A stretch of DNA of 64,000 nt from Theocolax elegans (GCA_026168455.1 CM047426.1:58625812-58689811), one strand, 5' to 3'. Positions 9,952 through 19,949 are shown, counted from the stretch's first letter. A program made the numbers and translations. The notes: generated from the letters alone by a model not told the origin.

Positions 9952-11366
9952 ATAAGGTCCCTATCGCCCCAATTATTAGTGAGACCTCTGATGTGGATGA
10001 CATTCCATCAGTAATTGCGCAAAAGGAGAAAATGCCCTCGCTTTTGCCTGTCGGAATTGACAGACAATCAGCAGAAAAAGGTGTTTGCGATTCTCGCGCT
10101 GGAACGCCAGTTGAGGAAGGAACTCTACAGTCTACTCGCTGGTGGCTGCAGATCGGAATCGGTGGATTCCGCGTACGCGCTTTGTACGATTCAAGGGCGG
10201 CTCGCACGGTTATTAATTCCTTAGGCTTGCAAATAGCATCAGCCATAGGAAAACCGTTAACACCTTACATTGGACCAGGTGCACGACTCGCTAACGGCCA
10301 ACGCGCTCCAATACTTGGACGTTTAGAGCTGCCGTTTGATTTAGCGAATGAACGCCATTACTTAGATGTTTTAGTAATGAGCGATCTCGACGCCGATTGT
10401 ATACTCGGTGCCGATTTTATTCGTGCGTTTAACGCTGTTTTGTTGCCGCGTGAAAATCAGTTGCTGATTGAAAACGTGGCTGACGCAATTCAGCTGGAAG
10501 TATCTGCTATCGGCATTGGTGAGGCCTGCTCGCTAGCTGCCGTTGGCTTAGCAGATATTGATGAAGCGCAACGCAAACAACTCAATGAGTTGTTGGAAAA
10601 GCGTTTGACTGCTCCGAATGCAATGCTAGGCTGTACTAACTTAGCTGAGCATGAAATTGATGTGGGCGGTTCGCGTCCCATCATGCAGCGCTACTATCTA
10701 GTCTCGGAAGATCAAGCTGTCGCTGATAGCGAAGCTGCAGTAGCTGTTCAAAATTGGCAACAGCGTATGCAAACGTTGCCAGAGCTGCATTATAATTCAA
10801 AACGCCGCGATGTACAATTTGCCGTGGGACAAAAGGTTTCTAAGCGGAATCGTGTACTTTCGTCCGCTGCCCAAGGCATAGCTGCTAAGCTAGCTCCGAA
10901 GTACATCGGACCTTTTATTGTTTCGGCGTTACTCGGCTCAAACGTGGTAGAGCTCATCGACAATGATGGAAAAGAAGCAGGTAAATGCCACATCAGTGAT
11001 ATTAAGCCATTCTACGAAGACCAGACGGACGTATCTGTGGAGAGTAGATTAAATCGAGAGGATGCGACGAGGGACAGCGAGGGATTAAGCGCAGAGCGAA
11101 GAGCTAGCGACGAGTCCAACGATAATGATCCTGTGAGCGCGAACGCACTGCGTAAGCGAGGTAGGCCGCGCAAAACTCGGGTAATTGTTAATCGTATGAC
11201 TGCGGCAGATCGTGCCCCTTCTAACGAGCGATTAAACGCGAATACTGTTGTATACGCGAATCCTCCGACGACGGAAATTAGGCGCGGAAGGCCGAAGGGG
11301 GCAAAGAACAAGCCCATATCCCCGGTAGAAACGATCGAACAGCGCACTCGGTCGCAGAAACTGTAA
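9912..11366 (+). pseudogene. Gypsy protease fused to integrase tail (RT/RH/IN core deleted)
   Basis: The 484-residue frame starts in the -1 frame relative to gag. Residues about 75-195 form a retropepsin: LYDSRAARTVI at the active site, ILGADFIRAF as the closing motif. The catalytic triplet is DSR instead of D(S/T)G, so the protease is probably inactive. After YYLVSEDQAV (about residue 265) the sequence jumps to NWQQRMQTLP and AAKLAPKYIGPFIVSAL, which is the C-terminal tail of a Gypsy integrase. The roughly 800 residues expected in between are absent, yet the frame is kept. The tail ends in two AT-hook-like segments (RKRGRPRKTR, IRRGRPKGAK). Confidence 0.85.
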
Positions 11367-11647
11367 ATGTTCCTTTGAGCGATTGATGTATCTACGCGTA
11401 CCTTTTCTCCGATTTTGTAATCTTCGTAAGGCGTATCGCTCTTAATTATGGTTATAATAAAGAGAGAAGTCCTTTATATGTTGGCCTGCTTAACATTTTC
11501 TTTTGCCTGATGTTTTGCTTTCAAATCAATTTATTTTATTTATTATTAAAATATTACTTATGTTTAATTATCTTTTTCATTTTGTCTTCTGGCCTAGAGA
11601 GAGAGTAGAAATGCAGAGCTGGTACGTCTTCGGCTACCCAGCGTCTG

Positions 11648-11658
11648 GAAGGGGGGAG
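11648..11658 (+). other. Polypurine tract
   Basis: gaaggggggag lies immediately before the TG of the LTR, the position of the plus-strand primer of LTR retroelements. The interval 11367-11647 is non-coding 3' leader. Confidence 0.85.
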
Positions 11659-12478
11659 TGTAACGAATCAATGTAATATTTGATTATATTACATTGCTCG
11701 TTACATTCTCTCTCTCTGTCTAGCCTGTGTATTAATCTTTACAGATGTTACAGGTCGACGTTCGACGATTTTCGGCGATTTTCGCGGACCTTCGTAAAGG
11801 TAAAAGTAGGGAAAGAGAGAGAGAGTTTTCGGTTCGTAAGTGCGAGAGCACTTAGACTAATCTCAACCGTCGAGAGACTAAACTCAACCGTCGAGAAACT
11901 AATCTCAACCGCCGAGAGATTAAAATTCAACCGTGCGATTAATTTCAACTGTCGAGAAACCTTGCGATTTGTTTTCTCCATATTTTGATCGCCCCGTGCT
12001 TGTGATCCTGGTGCTGTGCTGGTGATCCAGTGGAGTCATATTAGTTTGTTTAGCGACGACGCAGCCCAGGAAGCTAAAGGGTAGCGACTACGCAGACTTC
12101 GCCTGGTTGTTTATTCATCGATCGCGGCTCACGCACTGTAAGTGCCAGTCTTGTAGTCTCTCTCTCTCTCTCTTTCTCTCTTTATTTATCTCGCGCGTAT
12201 ACATCGACCTGCGTTTCGCGCGCTGCGACGCGCCTGTATTACTTTTTCTGAATACATTTATTTTTGTTATTAATTAAATACTGCATTGTTGTTTATTTAG
12301 TTGTTTACCCTCTTTTCTCGCGTTTCGCTAAATAAAGATTACCGCCGCCTCCGCCTATACGGCTTATTATAGTCGTATTATTACTGAGCGGCTGATCGCG
12401 TAAATGAGACTATTATGTTAACGGTTCTGAATTGTTATTATTTTATTTATTGTTATTAAAAATAGCAAAACCGTTACA
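11659..12478 (+). repeat. 3' LTR of the Gypsy element (820 bp)
   Basis: Starts TGTAACG and ends CGTTACA, a perfect 7 bp terminal inverted repeat. The first 47 bases fold on themselves: tgtaacga pairs with cgttaca and caatgtaat pairs with attacattg. Five imperfect copies of a ~21 bp unit based on aatctcaaccgtcgagaga lie at about 11862-11960. CT-rich tracts and an AATAAA (12332) are present. The 5' partner is missing. Confidence 0.88.
11862..11960 (+). repeat. ~21 bp tandem repeats inside the LTR
   Basis: Five imperfect units around ctcaaccgtcgagaaact. Each unit contains a near-palindromic ccgtcgag core. They lie just downstream of the likely transcription start region of the LTR. Confidence 0.7.
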
Positions 12479-12483
12479 GTATC

Positions 12484-12530
12484 TAACATTAGCCGGTATC
12501 ATCTGAGTACCGGTGTGTCTTATGTGATTG
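12484..12530 (-). pseudogene. 47 bp fragment of Polinton integrase
   Basis: These 47 bases match 17110-17156 of the Polinton integrase below with two mismatches and in the same orientation. The fragment abuts the LTR end (12478) after a 5 bp gap. It shows that the LTR element had landed in, or was joined to, another Polinton copy. Confidence 0.8.
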
Positions 12531-12614
12531 CCTTTAATATTTTACCTTTGACGTTCCTTTAATATTTTATACCTTAATATTTTATACCTTTAATATTTTA
12601 TCTTTGACGTTCTA
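12531..12614. repeat. Short AT-rich tandem repeat
   Basis: Variants of cctttaatattttatac alternate with tttgacgttc, about four to five units. The following stretch to 12775 is non-coding. Confidence 0.65.
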
Positions 12615-12775
12615 AGAAATTATTACGATTGGTTTTTGTTACATCCGGTTTATTTCTACGAAATGAATATGCTAAGAAGAGAATAGGTAATTTTATACTT
12701 ATCACATATAAATAGGAAACAGTGGTATTGGAATGTAACAGACCAAACACATACGGGTATACTATTACACTACGT

Positions 12776-13324
12776 TTATTTCATATAACATTTTTTTGCA
12801 ATACATGACTGATTACGTATTCCAGATCCTATAGATCGCTCATTATTAAATATGTGTACTTGATTGGATAATGTAACATTATTATTTTTTAATATATTTG
12901 AATACAATTTTACAATTATTTCATCGTTTTTTCTTGAATTTGTAGAAAACTGGTTACAAAATGAGAGTAAATTATTATAACGGTACATATGATAAAGAAA
13001 CACAACACAATACTGTCCACACACTTTCGAATCAATACTATGCAATTTTTTCGTGTTCCATCGGTATTGTACGCAGTTTCTTCTGATTCCTTCGATATGA
13101 TGAGAAGAAAGTGGGGGGACTCCGTAACTGTCAAAGTATGTTCCGTACCCATTTTTATCTATATAGATAGCAATCCAATGCGATCCTTTTTTAGTATGAT
13201 CATCGGTATTTGCAACAATTGCAACTGGTTTTTCCATTAATCTGGGAATGCGGTCAGCAGCATACACTCCTATGGTTTTAGCTTTCAGTTTTGCAATCAC
13301 TTTTAGTATTTGCTGCGTATTCAT
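12776..13324 (-). CDS. Polinton adenovirus-type cysteine protease
   Basis: The 182-residue product has the C5/C48-type papain-like arrangement: His in GSHWIAIYID (about residue 50), Asp in GTYFDSYG (about 67) and the nucleophile in CGQYCVVFLY (about 107), where the Gln before Tyr-Cys would form the oxyanion hole. In Polintons and adenoviruses this enzyme matures capsid proteins. The reading frame is intact and of normal length. Its start overlaps the end of the upstream gene (13278-14009) by 47 bases in another frame, suggesting a compact, co-expressed cluster. Confidence 0.9.
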   Translation of the reverse strand: MNTQQILKVIAKLKAKTIGVYAADRIPRLMEKPVAIVANTDDHTKKGSHWIAIYIDKNGYGTYFDSYGVPPLSSHHIEGIRRNCVQYRWNTKKLHSIDSKVCGQYCVVFLYHMYRYNNLLSFCNQFSTNSRKNDEIIVKLYSNILKNNNVTLSNQVHIFNNERSIGSGIRNQSCIAKKCYMK

Positions 13325-14009
13325 TTTTTAAGTATTTTTCAATGTCGTACACATCATCCTTATCTGCTGCATCAACTTCGTCATATTCTGATCGTGCAAA
13401 TCTACTATGATTATATACTGTTCGATTGACTCTAAAAATGCGACTGTTGAATCTTCGATTTCGCATTGCTTTATAAAGTCTTTCGCTATCATTTTCTTCA
13501 CTTTCCGAGGAAGTATCTCGAAGTATCGACAGTAACCACTTTCTTAATAGGTACACTTGATTCAGAGCACATACGAAGCGTTTATCTCTAACAACTATAT
13601 GACTATGAGACATGCATGAAATGCTTCGATGATTATTTTTCAGATCTTCAAATGTCGGTGATAACATTTGCTCAACGTTCATAACTTCACAAGCTACCAC
13701 CTTTTCAAGATATTCCTGTTTCTCGTGTCCACGAGTATAAAACCTATTTGTGGCTTTTGACAGGGACCGTAAATGTTCTTCAAGTTGTTCTACACTAATA
13801 TCACCATCGTTCCATCTTATACCATGATAATAGTTCGATACATACTGGTTACACCGTTTGATTTCTAGCGGTAACTTAGAGTATTCATGTGGAGACTTGA
13901 TCACCCAATGGCAAAACATCCGTTCACTTAAAGAAATTACTGCCACTTCCTTAGGAATGAAGGTGTTGTTCCAATTTCTTAAATCTTGTATATCTACGAT
14001 GTAATCCAT
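13278..14009 (-). CDS. Polinton-associated protein of unknown function
   Basis: A 243-residue intact frame between the capsid gene and the protease. It begins MDYIVDIQDLRNWNN and contains a central helical region and an acidic, Asp/Glu-rich C-terminal segment (SSESEEND, DEVDAADKDD). I see no catalytic motif, signal peptide or membrane segment. Its place within the late gene cluster suggests a structural or assembly role, but that is only inference. It ends 47 bases inside the protease gene. Confidence 0.7.
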   Translation of the reverse strand: MDYIVDIQDLRNWNNTFIPKEVAVISLSERMFCHWVIKSPHEYSKLPLEIKRCNQYVSNYYHGIRWNDGDISVEQLEEHLRSLSKATNRFYTRGHEKQEYLEKVVACEVMNVEQMLSPTFEDLKNNHRSISCMSHSHIVVRDKRFVCALNQVYLLRKWLLSILRDTSSESEENDSERLYKAMRNRRFNSRIFRVNRTVYNHSRFARSEYDEVDAADKDDVYDIEKYLKNEYAANTKSDCKTES

Positions 14010-14091
14010 TTTGATAAGTTAGTGTTCACTCGTTGACTGTGAAGTGTGATGTAGAAACGCCCGTTTTTATTCATTCATCCCCACCTTAAAG

Positions 14092-15369
14092 TCAAGCGCC
14101 AAAATCCGTAATAATTTGACGACTTGAATCGATTTCAAGAACGTTATCAAATTCGCTGTACACTATGCAATTAATTGTAGAAGTCAAGACTTCTTCGAAT
14201 TTCAATTCTATACGAACACTTCCATGTTTCACCAAATTCCAGTGCATGTTTGAATTTGCTGCAAGGTCGGGGGTTAAATCAAAAGCAAAGAGACAATAGC
14301 CTCTGTTGTATTCGGAACGCGGTATGTTGATTGGTTCGTTTAGAAAATGTATTCCACTTCCAGAAAACAATGTTTGATAAGCTTCTACGTACAGAGGATT
14401 ATCTCCGCTAAATTTTGGTTGTAATGGTTTTCCAGGCACTTGTACACCATCAATGTACAGTGAAAGATGATTGATATTGTAGTGATGGAAATTAAATGGA
14501 TTATATTTTCGATTTCCATTAAAAGCTTTGTTATCTACAAACCCAATTTTAATTCTTTTAGGTAATTGTCCAAGAATAACATTATCCAATCTATCTCCGA
14601 AAATACCACTGTGTAAAGTAAAAGATTTCACTTCTACACGACTAATAGGATATTTTGCTGTCGATTTGGTTAGAGCATTTGCATGAGCTAGTATTATACC
14701 AGGACTTACACGAACTCGACGAACGATGAGTGAAGCTTCCTTTATATGAACACTAAATTTATCGTTATCTGCGGCATCCATTAGACAAAATGAATCTTTA
14801 CTACGTACCAAGCGCATCCTCAGTTCTACACCGTTGAGTAAAAATTTATTCTGATTAAATACATCACAGTGCAAATGACCCATCATGTCTACCGTTTTTT
14901 TCTCACCAGTAAAATATTGTCGGTTCAATAATCCTATATTAGCACCAGGTTCTGAACGTGGTATGATAGGTAACGCATCCATTTTTCCAGGAGTATCAAT
15001 ATACCATAACCCCATAGTAAGATTTGAATTCATAGTTTCAGCAGAGTAATTAAGCAATGTTTCGATGTACGCCCTGTACGGATACATATTGTTGGGAGGT
15101 GAAACGAGCTTTTGATTGAAAAAGACATCAATTTGATTAAAAATTGAATGCAGAAAATTATTTATTGGACCTACTTTTTCACTTTCAACTGCATCAACTT
15201 CTGTATTTGGTAAAATCTGTACACGTAAACTTAACATGGTATGTGCAAGATCCAATTCCAATGGTCCATTGTCGCTAAGAGATGATACAGGTTTATAATG
15301 AACGAATTGAGAATTTTCTACAGAGGTTTGAGTAGGTGGAAGTGTAAATAAATCTAGCTCCGATTTCAT
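14092..15369 (-). CDS. Polinton major capsid-like protein (F54H12.2-like)
   Basis: A 425-residue intact frame. The sequence resembles the widespread F54H12.2-like protein of invertebrate Polintons, which has been interpreted as the double jelly-roll major capsid protein. Visible hallmarks are the N-terminal ELDLAHTMLSLRVQI strand, PINNFLHSIFNQIDVFFN, YRAYIETLLNYS, LLNGVELRMRLVRS and a C-terminal strand-rich region ending in VLEIDSSRQI. No signal peptide is seen. It would assemble the icosahedral shell, together with the minor protein at 15926-16673. Adjacent 15370-15498 is a short spacer. Confidence 0.85.
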   Translation of the reverse strand: MKSELDLFTLPPTQTSVENSQFVHYKPVSSLSDNGPLELDLAHTMLSLRVQILPNTEVDAVESEKVGPINNFLHSIFNQIDVFFNQKLVSPPNNMYPYRAYIETLLNYSAETMNSNLTMGLWYIDTPGKMDALPIIPRSEPGANIGLLNRQYFTGEKKTVDMMGHLHCDVFNQNKFLLNGVELRMRLVRSKDSFCLMDAADNDKFSVHIKEASLIVRRVRVSPGIILAHANALTKSTAKYPISRVEVKSFTLHSGIFGDRLDNVILGQLPKRIKIGFVDNKAFNGNRKYNPFNFHHYNINHLSLYIDGVQVPGKPLQPKFSGDNPLYVEAYQTLFSGSGIHFLNEPINIPRSEYNRGYCLFAFDLTPDLAANSNMHWNLVKHGSVRIELKFEEVLTSTINCIVYSEFDNVLEIDSSRQIITDFGA

Positions 15370-15498
15370 ACATTCACATTAATTAGCATGTAGAAATGCC
15401 ATAATTATGTAAAACCCAAAATGTCCGATACACTACGTAAAGTTTGCTTTTTCTTCTTCTTCTTCCTTTTTACGACTGTCCGTCGTTTTTGAGTTTTT

Positions 15499-15909
15499 TT
15501 AGTTATTCGTCTTGATGTATTTTCTATTGTGTGCTCTCAAATGGTTCTTGGGTAACTGACGTCTTTTTTTCCTAGTTCGACGTTTATATCCTGACCCTTT
15601 CATTAGTTCAGAAATTTTATTGGCTGCTCTTCTCTTGAGATTTTGTCCAGACTCACGCATACGAATATTTACTGACTCCTTCATTTTCATTCCACTATTG
15701 TTAACATCATCCAAAACGTTTAGTCCTGTTCTAAATGCTTCTTTACCTACTGCTTTAACTCCACTGGTAATGTAGGGTAAAACTTTTCTAAAAAGACCGC
15801 TTAGAAAACTGCCAATATCATGTCCCCGTTGGTACGGCGATCCGGTAAAAACGTGACGAACATTGCCACCTCCAATCTGATCGTTGTAATACGAATTGTA
15901 TTGGATCAT
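15499..15909 (-). CDS. Polinton basic protein, pVI/pX-like
   Basis: A 136-residue intact frame with a Gly-rich N-terminus (QIGGGNVRHVFTGSPYQRG), an amphipathic helical stretch (IGSFLSGLFRKVLPYITS) and a strongly basic C-terminus (GSGYKRRTRKKRRQ). This layout recalls adenoviral minor core and membrane-active cement proteins, and such proteins sit between capsid genes in Polintons. A GG-type cleavage motif near the N-terminus would suit the neighbouring protease. Function is inferred from composition and position. Confidence 0.65.
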   Translation of the reverse strand: MIQYNSYYNDQIGGGNVRHVFTGSPYQRGHDIGSFLSGLFRKVLPYITSGVKAVGKEAFRTGLNVLDDVNNSGMKMKESVNIRMRESGQNLKRRAANKISELMKGSGYKRRTRKKRRQLPKNHLRAHNRKYIKTNN

Positions 15910-15925
15910 ATCATTAGTTACTAGT

Positions 15926-16673
15926 TTAATTAACGCGTTTAAAGTGAAGTGTAACTGTCAACGTTCCGTATTCAAATGGCACGTGATTACCATATTGATC
16001 TCTTATATCTATTACAATATTTTGAAAACTATTATTTAACAATGGAATGTAATTAGGTGGAGAATATTGTTTGATCATGGTTCCACCGCTTTCGTACTTT
16101 GCGTTATTGTAGCACACTAAACGGAATAGAGCAGCTCTGACATCACCTACTGTGTAAGGCTCACAAATATCCGTGTAAACAAAAAGTTGATCAGGAATTG
16201 CTCTTGCGAGAGAAGCAGGTCTGTCAGCCTCAACTGTAATTCCATTGAAATTTATCGGAATTCCTGTATCTTTGTAGCTTTCATTTTCAAATCCAAATAT
16301 GCGTTTGAGTTTTTCTTTAAAGAAAATATAATGAGTTTGCTTAACTGATCGTTTGAGTTGGATGTGTTTTGCAAATTCGATTGATTGATTTACTGCACGT
16401 TGAAGATCGGTAATGTCTTCGTGGAAATGAACATATGATATCTGTCGCGATTCTGTCAGTTGAATTGTCAATCCGATACGAGAAACTCGATTCCTTCTCT
16501 TGAATGTGTAATATTGTACATGGAATTTGTATTTTTGTTAACCCTACGCTCCAATGACCATGTAAAGAAATTGCGTGTGACAAATGCGTGGTGTAACATG
16601 ACGTGGTATTTTCAGGAAAGTATCGCATGCTACTGTTACTAGGAAGAACTACGTAAAAATTATCACTATCCAT
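15926..16673 (-). pseudogene. Polinton minor capsid-like protein, frameshifted
   Basis: Two overlapping frames (16341-16673 and 15926-16471) form one protein of about 245 residues. The first starts MDSDNFYVVLPSNSSM and includes LHGHWSVGLTKIQIP; the second ends with VIDIRDQYGNHVPFEYGTL, the strand-rich C-terminus typical of the Polinton minor (penton-like, single jelly-roll) capsid protein. The frame is lost between about 16440 and 16470. It lies directly upstream of the pVI-like and major capsid genes. Confidence 0.75.
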
Positions 16674-16680
16674 TGTTTTT

Positions 16681-17895
16681 TAAATCTGATTAATTTCACT
16701 GGCTTTTACCCAAGAGTTAAATTTGTGGGGATAACCTAACCACTTTACTAATACTTGTTTGTTTGAACCACGCCCTTTACTTTTGATGATGCGTTCAATC
16801 TTAAATTCAGATCCTTTGCGTACACGTTTGTCACCTACCAAAACTATTCTTCAGGGTAGAAAAAACCATCAATCAGTTCATTATTTAAATCTGTTAGTTC
16901 ATAAGTGTATAAATTTTGTCGCCCAGAAACGCGAGAGATTTTGAAAATTTCTTCACTGTAGTTTTTCTCATAACCTTTTTCAAAGGTACCTTTTGCACGA
17001 CTGATACGGACATAATCATCCACTTTGTATATATAGGAACGAGATAACTTTCGTTGATTTAAAGCACGTTTCTGTAAATTTTTTCTCGCTTCGGAAGCAT
17101 TGTAAACGGTAACATTAGCCGGTATCATCTGAGTACCAGTGTGTCTTGTGTGATTGTATGCGCTAACAATTTTATCAATTATATCGATATATCTGTGAGT
17201 ATTTTTATGTGTAAATTATCTGTACATACGTTTCTTTAACGTTTGATTTAAACGCTCTACAACAGCGGCTTTAACATCTGGATTACGTGCTACACGAAAC
17301 AAAATCCCCTTTTTCTTGAGAAATTCTTGAAAATTAGATCCAACAAATTCTTTCCCTGCATCAGACTGTACATATACAGGTACTCTTCCATTTGATCTCG
17401 AAAGTATATTTTGAAAAGCATCGGATACTGTTTTTGCACTTTTATTACGCAATACCTCTATCCATGCATACTTACTGAGAATGTCTATTACTACCAGTAT
17501 GCAGAGTGACCTGTTGGCGATTTTTTTTCCTTTTCTCTCTTGCATATATTGTTGTTTATTAAGCAAGAGCAACAAGGAGAAAAAATCGCCATCTGGCAAC
17601 CCTGATGTAACAGTATCCATCGTTATCAGATTTGAGCGATTGTATGTCACATAAATCCATCTCCCAACAATCGTCGACGTTAGAAATGTTGTAATATAAT
17701 CTAGGAAACTTACGACGAATTGGTCTGTATGCATAAAGTGTATGCATCTTGATTATTCAACCATTCGTATATCCGATTCTTTTCTTTACGATTTTTTTTT
17801 TCGATCAACTGACGAGCACCAGTGTAACCATTAGCATGGGAAACATCATAATATTTTCTAACGTAAGGCATTTTTATGCAACAATTCTCAACCAC
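16681..17895 (-). pseudogene. Polinton retroviral-type integrase with chromodomain, broken
   Basis: Pieces in several frames cover the N-terminal zinc-binding region (from about 17895), the DDE core and a C-terminal chromodomain. The first Asp lies in CWEMDLCD (17559-17747 frame), the second in VQSDAGKEF and the Glu in AAVVERLNQT (17216-17734 frame). The chromodomain (VLVKWLGYPHKFNSW) lies at about 16690-16790 beyond a one-base frame change near 16846. A 103 bp MITE splits the core at 17502-17604, and there is another frame break between 17128 and 17216. The family inserts Polinton DNA and makes a 6 bp target duplication. Confidence 0.88.
17502..17604. mobile_element. 103 bp MITE inside the Polinton integrase
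   Basis: Ends are CAGAGTGACC and, read inward from the other side, CAGGGTTGCC; the inverted repeats extend about 26 bp to a run of GGCGATTTTTT. It is flanked on both sides by ATG, a 3 bp target duplication. Without it the flanking integrase codons adjoin cleanly, so it is a true insertion. Superfamily not determined. Confidence 0.75.
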
Positions 17896-18490
17896 TTTAC
17901 ATCTCTTACCGACGCTTGAGGTGTTTCACTAATTTTTCTCTTCAATTTTTTGGGATAAACTCTTTCAATCAATTTTAACAGGTTTGCATTTTCAACAAGA
18001 TTTACAGGAGTTTGAGACAACGATATAAATCTAGCTATTTTAATAGCTCCTGTAGGTTCCTCCACTGTCTTCTTATTTCTGAGTGTGTAGTTTACAATTT
18101 CTACAACGTTAGAATTGGATATAGGTTTATTATCTATTAATACAGTTCCACATTCATTCCAAGTTAAACGGTGAAGATTATTAGTTTTCCAGTATTTAAG
18201 AAGTATTTGACCTTTCTTTTTGTACGTTTTGGAAGAGTATCAATAATTTCCTGTTCGGATAATGTTGCGTTTACCTCTTCGTTTTCATCTTCTTCTTCAT
18301 TTTCTACGGTACGCTCAATATTTTTAAAGTGTAAATATCGACGTAATACTTGTAAATATTTTAGACTCTTTTCTCGTTCGTCTCTTATACTCTTGGAGAA
18401 TAAGATGTCGTGCATTTCGGCATCAAGGCGCGATAACACATTACCTTTTGTTTGAATTCCACATTCTTCCGACGTGTCCTTTACGTAATC

Positions 18491-18542
<52 letters not shown>

Positions 18543-18601
18543 AGAACTGTATTTTGAAACACGTCTTCGGGAACCATCACCATTTTTTTAGTATGAATCA
18601 T
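17874..18601 (-). pseudogene. Polinton-associated polyQ protein, frameshifted
   Basis: The 18164-18601 frame starts MIHTKKMVMVPEDVF and contains 17 glutamines encoded by a TTG/CAA-type microsatellite (18490-18542), then a charged helical region and an acidic stretch (ENEEEDENEEV). A frame change near 18205 leads into the 17874-18065 frame, which is open upstream to about 18213 and ends in the integrase start region. Similar two-part proteins of unknown role occur in insect Polintons. The polyQ length is probably variable between copies. Confidence 0.65.
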
Positions 18602-18607
18602 TTTCTC

Positions 18608-18984
18608 TCACTGCTGACTACCTCCAAATATTTTAGAAATCAATGTTCCTATAATTGGTGCCAGCAAGAGAGGAAGGAAACCGCCGCCTTGTTGCACAAT
18701 TACTCGTTTCTTTTTTACCCAGTCATATTTACCATTTCTGTTACTCTTTCTTTTTTTTGTTTCAATGAAACAACACCTTTCAAGATATTCAATGCACACT
18801 CGCATATACAGTTAATTAAGTCTTTATTTGCTGAGCGTATAAGAGCTAACCGTTGTTTATTATCTGCGTGACACAGAGCATTCAACACGGATACGCACTT
18901 TTTACTGAAATGGTTGGGTATACAGCCTCCTATTTGTCTCCTCGATCTTTTCTGCCTCATAGTTTGATTAGCACTGTCCATCAT
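18608..18984 (-). pseudogene. Small Polinton protein with hydrophobic tail, frameshifted
   Basis: The 18715-18984 frame encodes a small basic protein with KDLINCICECALNIL. The frame shifts near 18800, and the 18608-18805 frame ends with GGGFLPLLLAPIIGTLISK, a hydrophobic segment that could insert in a membrane. The two halves together resemble a small protein commonly found next to the Polinton ATPase. Its role is unknown; a membrane or virion association is only suggested by the tail. Confidence 0.6.
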
Positions 18985-19035
18985 TTTCTTCCTTCTCTAT
19001 TCTTATCGAAATTTCGAGCTGTATTTTGGCACGTA

Positions 19036-19671
19036 CTAGTACTGCACTCTATCGTCGGGAAAGATTGACGTGCGAAATCGTATTTCTTCCCGAGTACTCT
19101 GTTTCAAATCTAGCAAAAGATATCCATGGGGTGGAGCTGTACTATCCGAATATGCTTCTTGTAAAAATTTTGGGTCTTCAGGGTAGACTTGACGAGCGAG
19201 GTATTGAATAAGTGCACGATCTCGTGGATTTTTAAAAATTACGATATAATTGGCGTTTAAAGATATGTCTCGTTGTCCGGATCCTTTATGAAACAGATTT
19301 TGTGTAATAAAAATTACGCTAATATTTTTGTGATGGCTTCCTTTTGTAAACAGATCTAACACTACGTTATTTGACGATTCTCTTATCAGGTCATCAATGA
19401 TTATTAATTTATTCTTATTGTTGTCGTGAGAATAGTCGGAAGGTTGCGGTAGACCCTCGTGAAATTCTATTGCTTTACCGACGTATCCCCCCAACTTGAA
19501 GTCTGTTCTGTAGCTCTCTTGCCATTCACCATAGTAAAATAAAACTCTATCAAACTTTGAATCGCAAATATCGGTAAGATTATGAAGAAACTTTTTAACG
19601 AATATAGTTTTACCACAACCCGTTGGTCCACTGATTATACACGTAAATGGATGTTTCCACTGTGTCTCCAT
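19036..19671 (-). CDS. Polinton genome-packaging ATPase (FtsK/HerA type)
   Basis: A 211-residue intact frame with Walker A GPTGCGKT at residues 15-22 and Walker B NKLIIIDDLI near residue 86-95. A sensor-like SVIFITQNLF follows near residue 115-124. This is the A32-like packaging ATPase of Polintons, adenovirus-like and NCLDV elements, which drives DNA into the preformed capsid. Length is normal for the family. It stands between the polymerase and the small proteins. Stop and start look intact. Confidence 0.92.
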   Translation of the reverse strand: METQWKHPFTCIISGPTGCGKTIFVKKFLHNLTDICDSKFDRVLFYYGEWQESYRTDFKLGGYVGKAIEFHEGLPQPSDYSHDNNKNKLIIIDDLIRESSNNVVLDLFTKGSHHKNISVIFITQNLFHKGSGQRDISLNANYIVIFKNPRDRALIQYLARQVYPEDPKFLQEAYSDSTAPPHGYLLLDLKQSTREEIRFRTSIFPDDRVQY

Positions 19672-19740
19672 TATTTAAACTATTCTACAAAACTAAGAAT
19701 TTTGAATATTTATATCAAATTCTATATAAAAGAAAACGCT

Positions 19741-19773
19741 GACCGGCGGCGGCGGCGGCGCGGCGCGGCGCGG
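19741..19773. repeat. GC-rich (CGG)n-like microsatellite
   Basis: A run of ggc/gcg units, conspicuous in AT-rich surroundings, upstream of the ATPase start. The rest of 19672-19949 shows no gene. Confidence 0.8.
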
Positions 19774-19949
19774 GAGCTTTGCTAGATATTTTCCGCAGAG
19801 TAATAAGCTAATTTCAATGTATAAGCTAATCTAGCCGCGTATCATCAGCTAATTATGTGTAAATTCGCTTATTGTTATTATGTTTTTAGTAAATTAATGG
19901 GTTATAAACGTCTATTATAGAATTAACAGATACAAAATATATTTATTAA

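Larger units (their letters stand above)
9157..12478 (+). mobile_element. 5'-truncated, internally deleted Gypsy LTR element
   Basis: Gag, a protease and the integrase C-terminal tail are followed by a purine tract and an 820 bp LTR at 11659-12478. No matching 5' LTR exists upstream; the element begins abruptly within gag near 9157. RT, RNase H and the integrase catalytic core are missing without leaving a frame break. The copy could only have moved with enzymes from a relative before losing its 5' end. Confidence 0.85.

Noticed and set aside
11680..11988. 102-residue frame
   Set aside because: It lies in the LTR over the ~21 bp tandem repeats, which are open on both strands.
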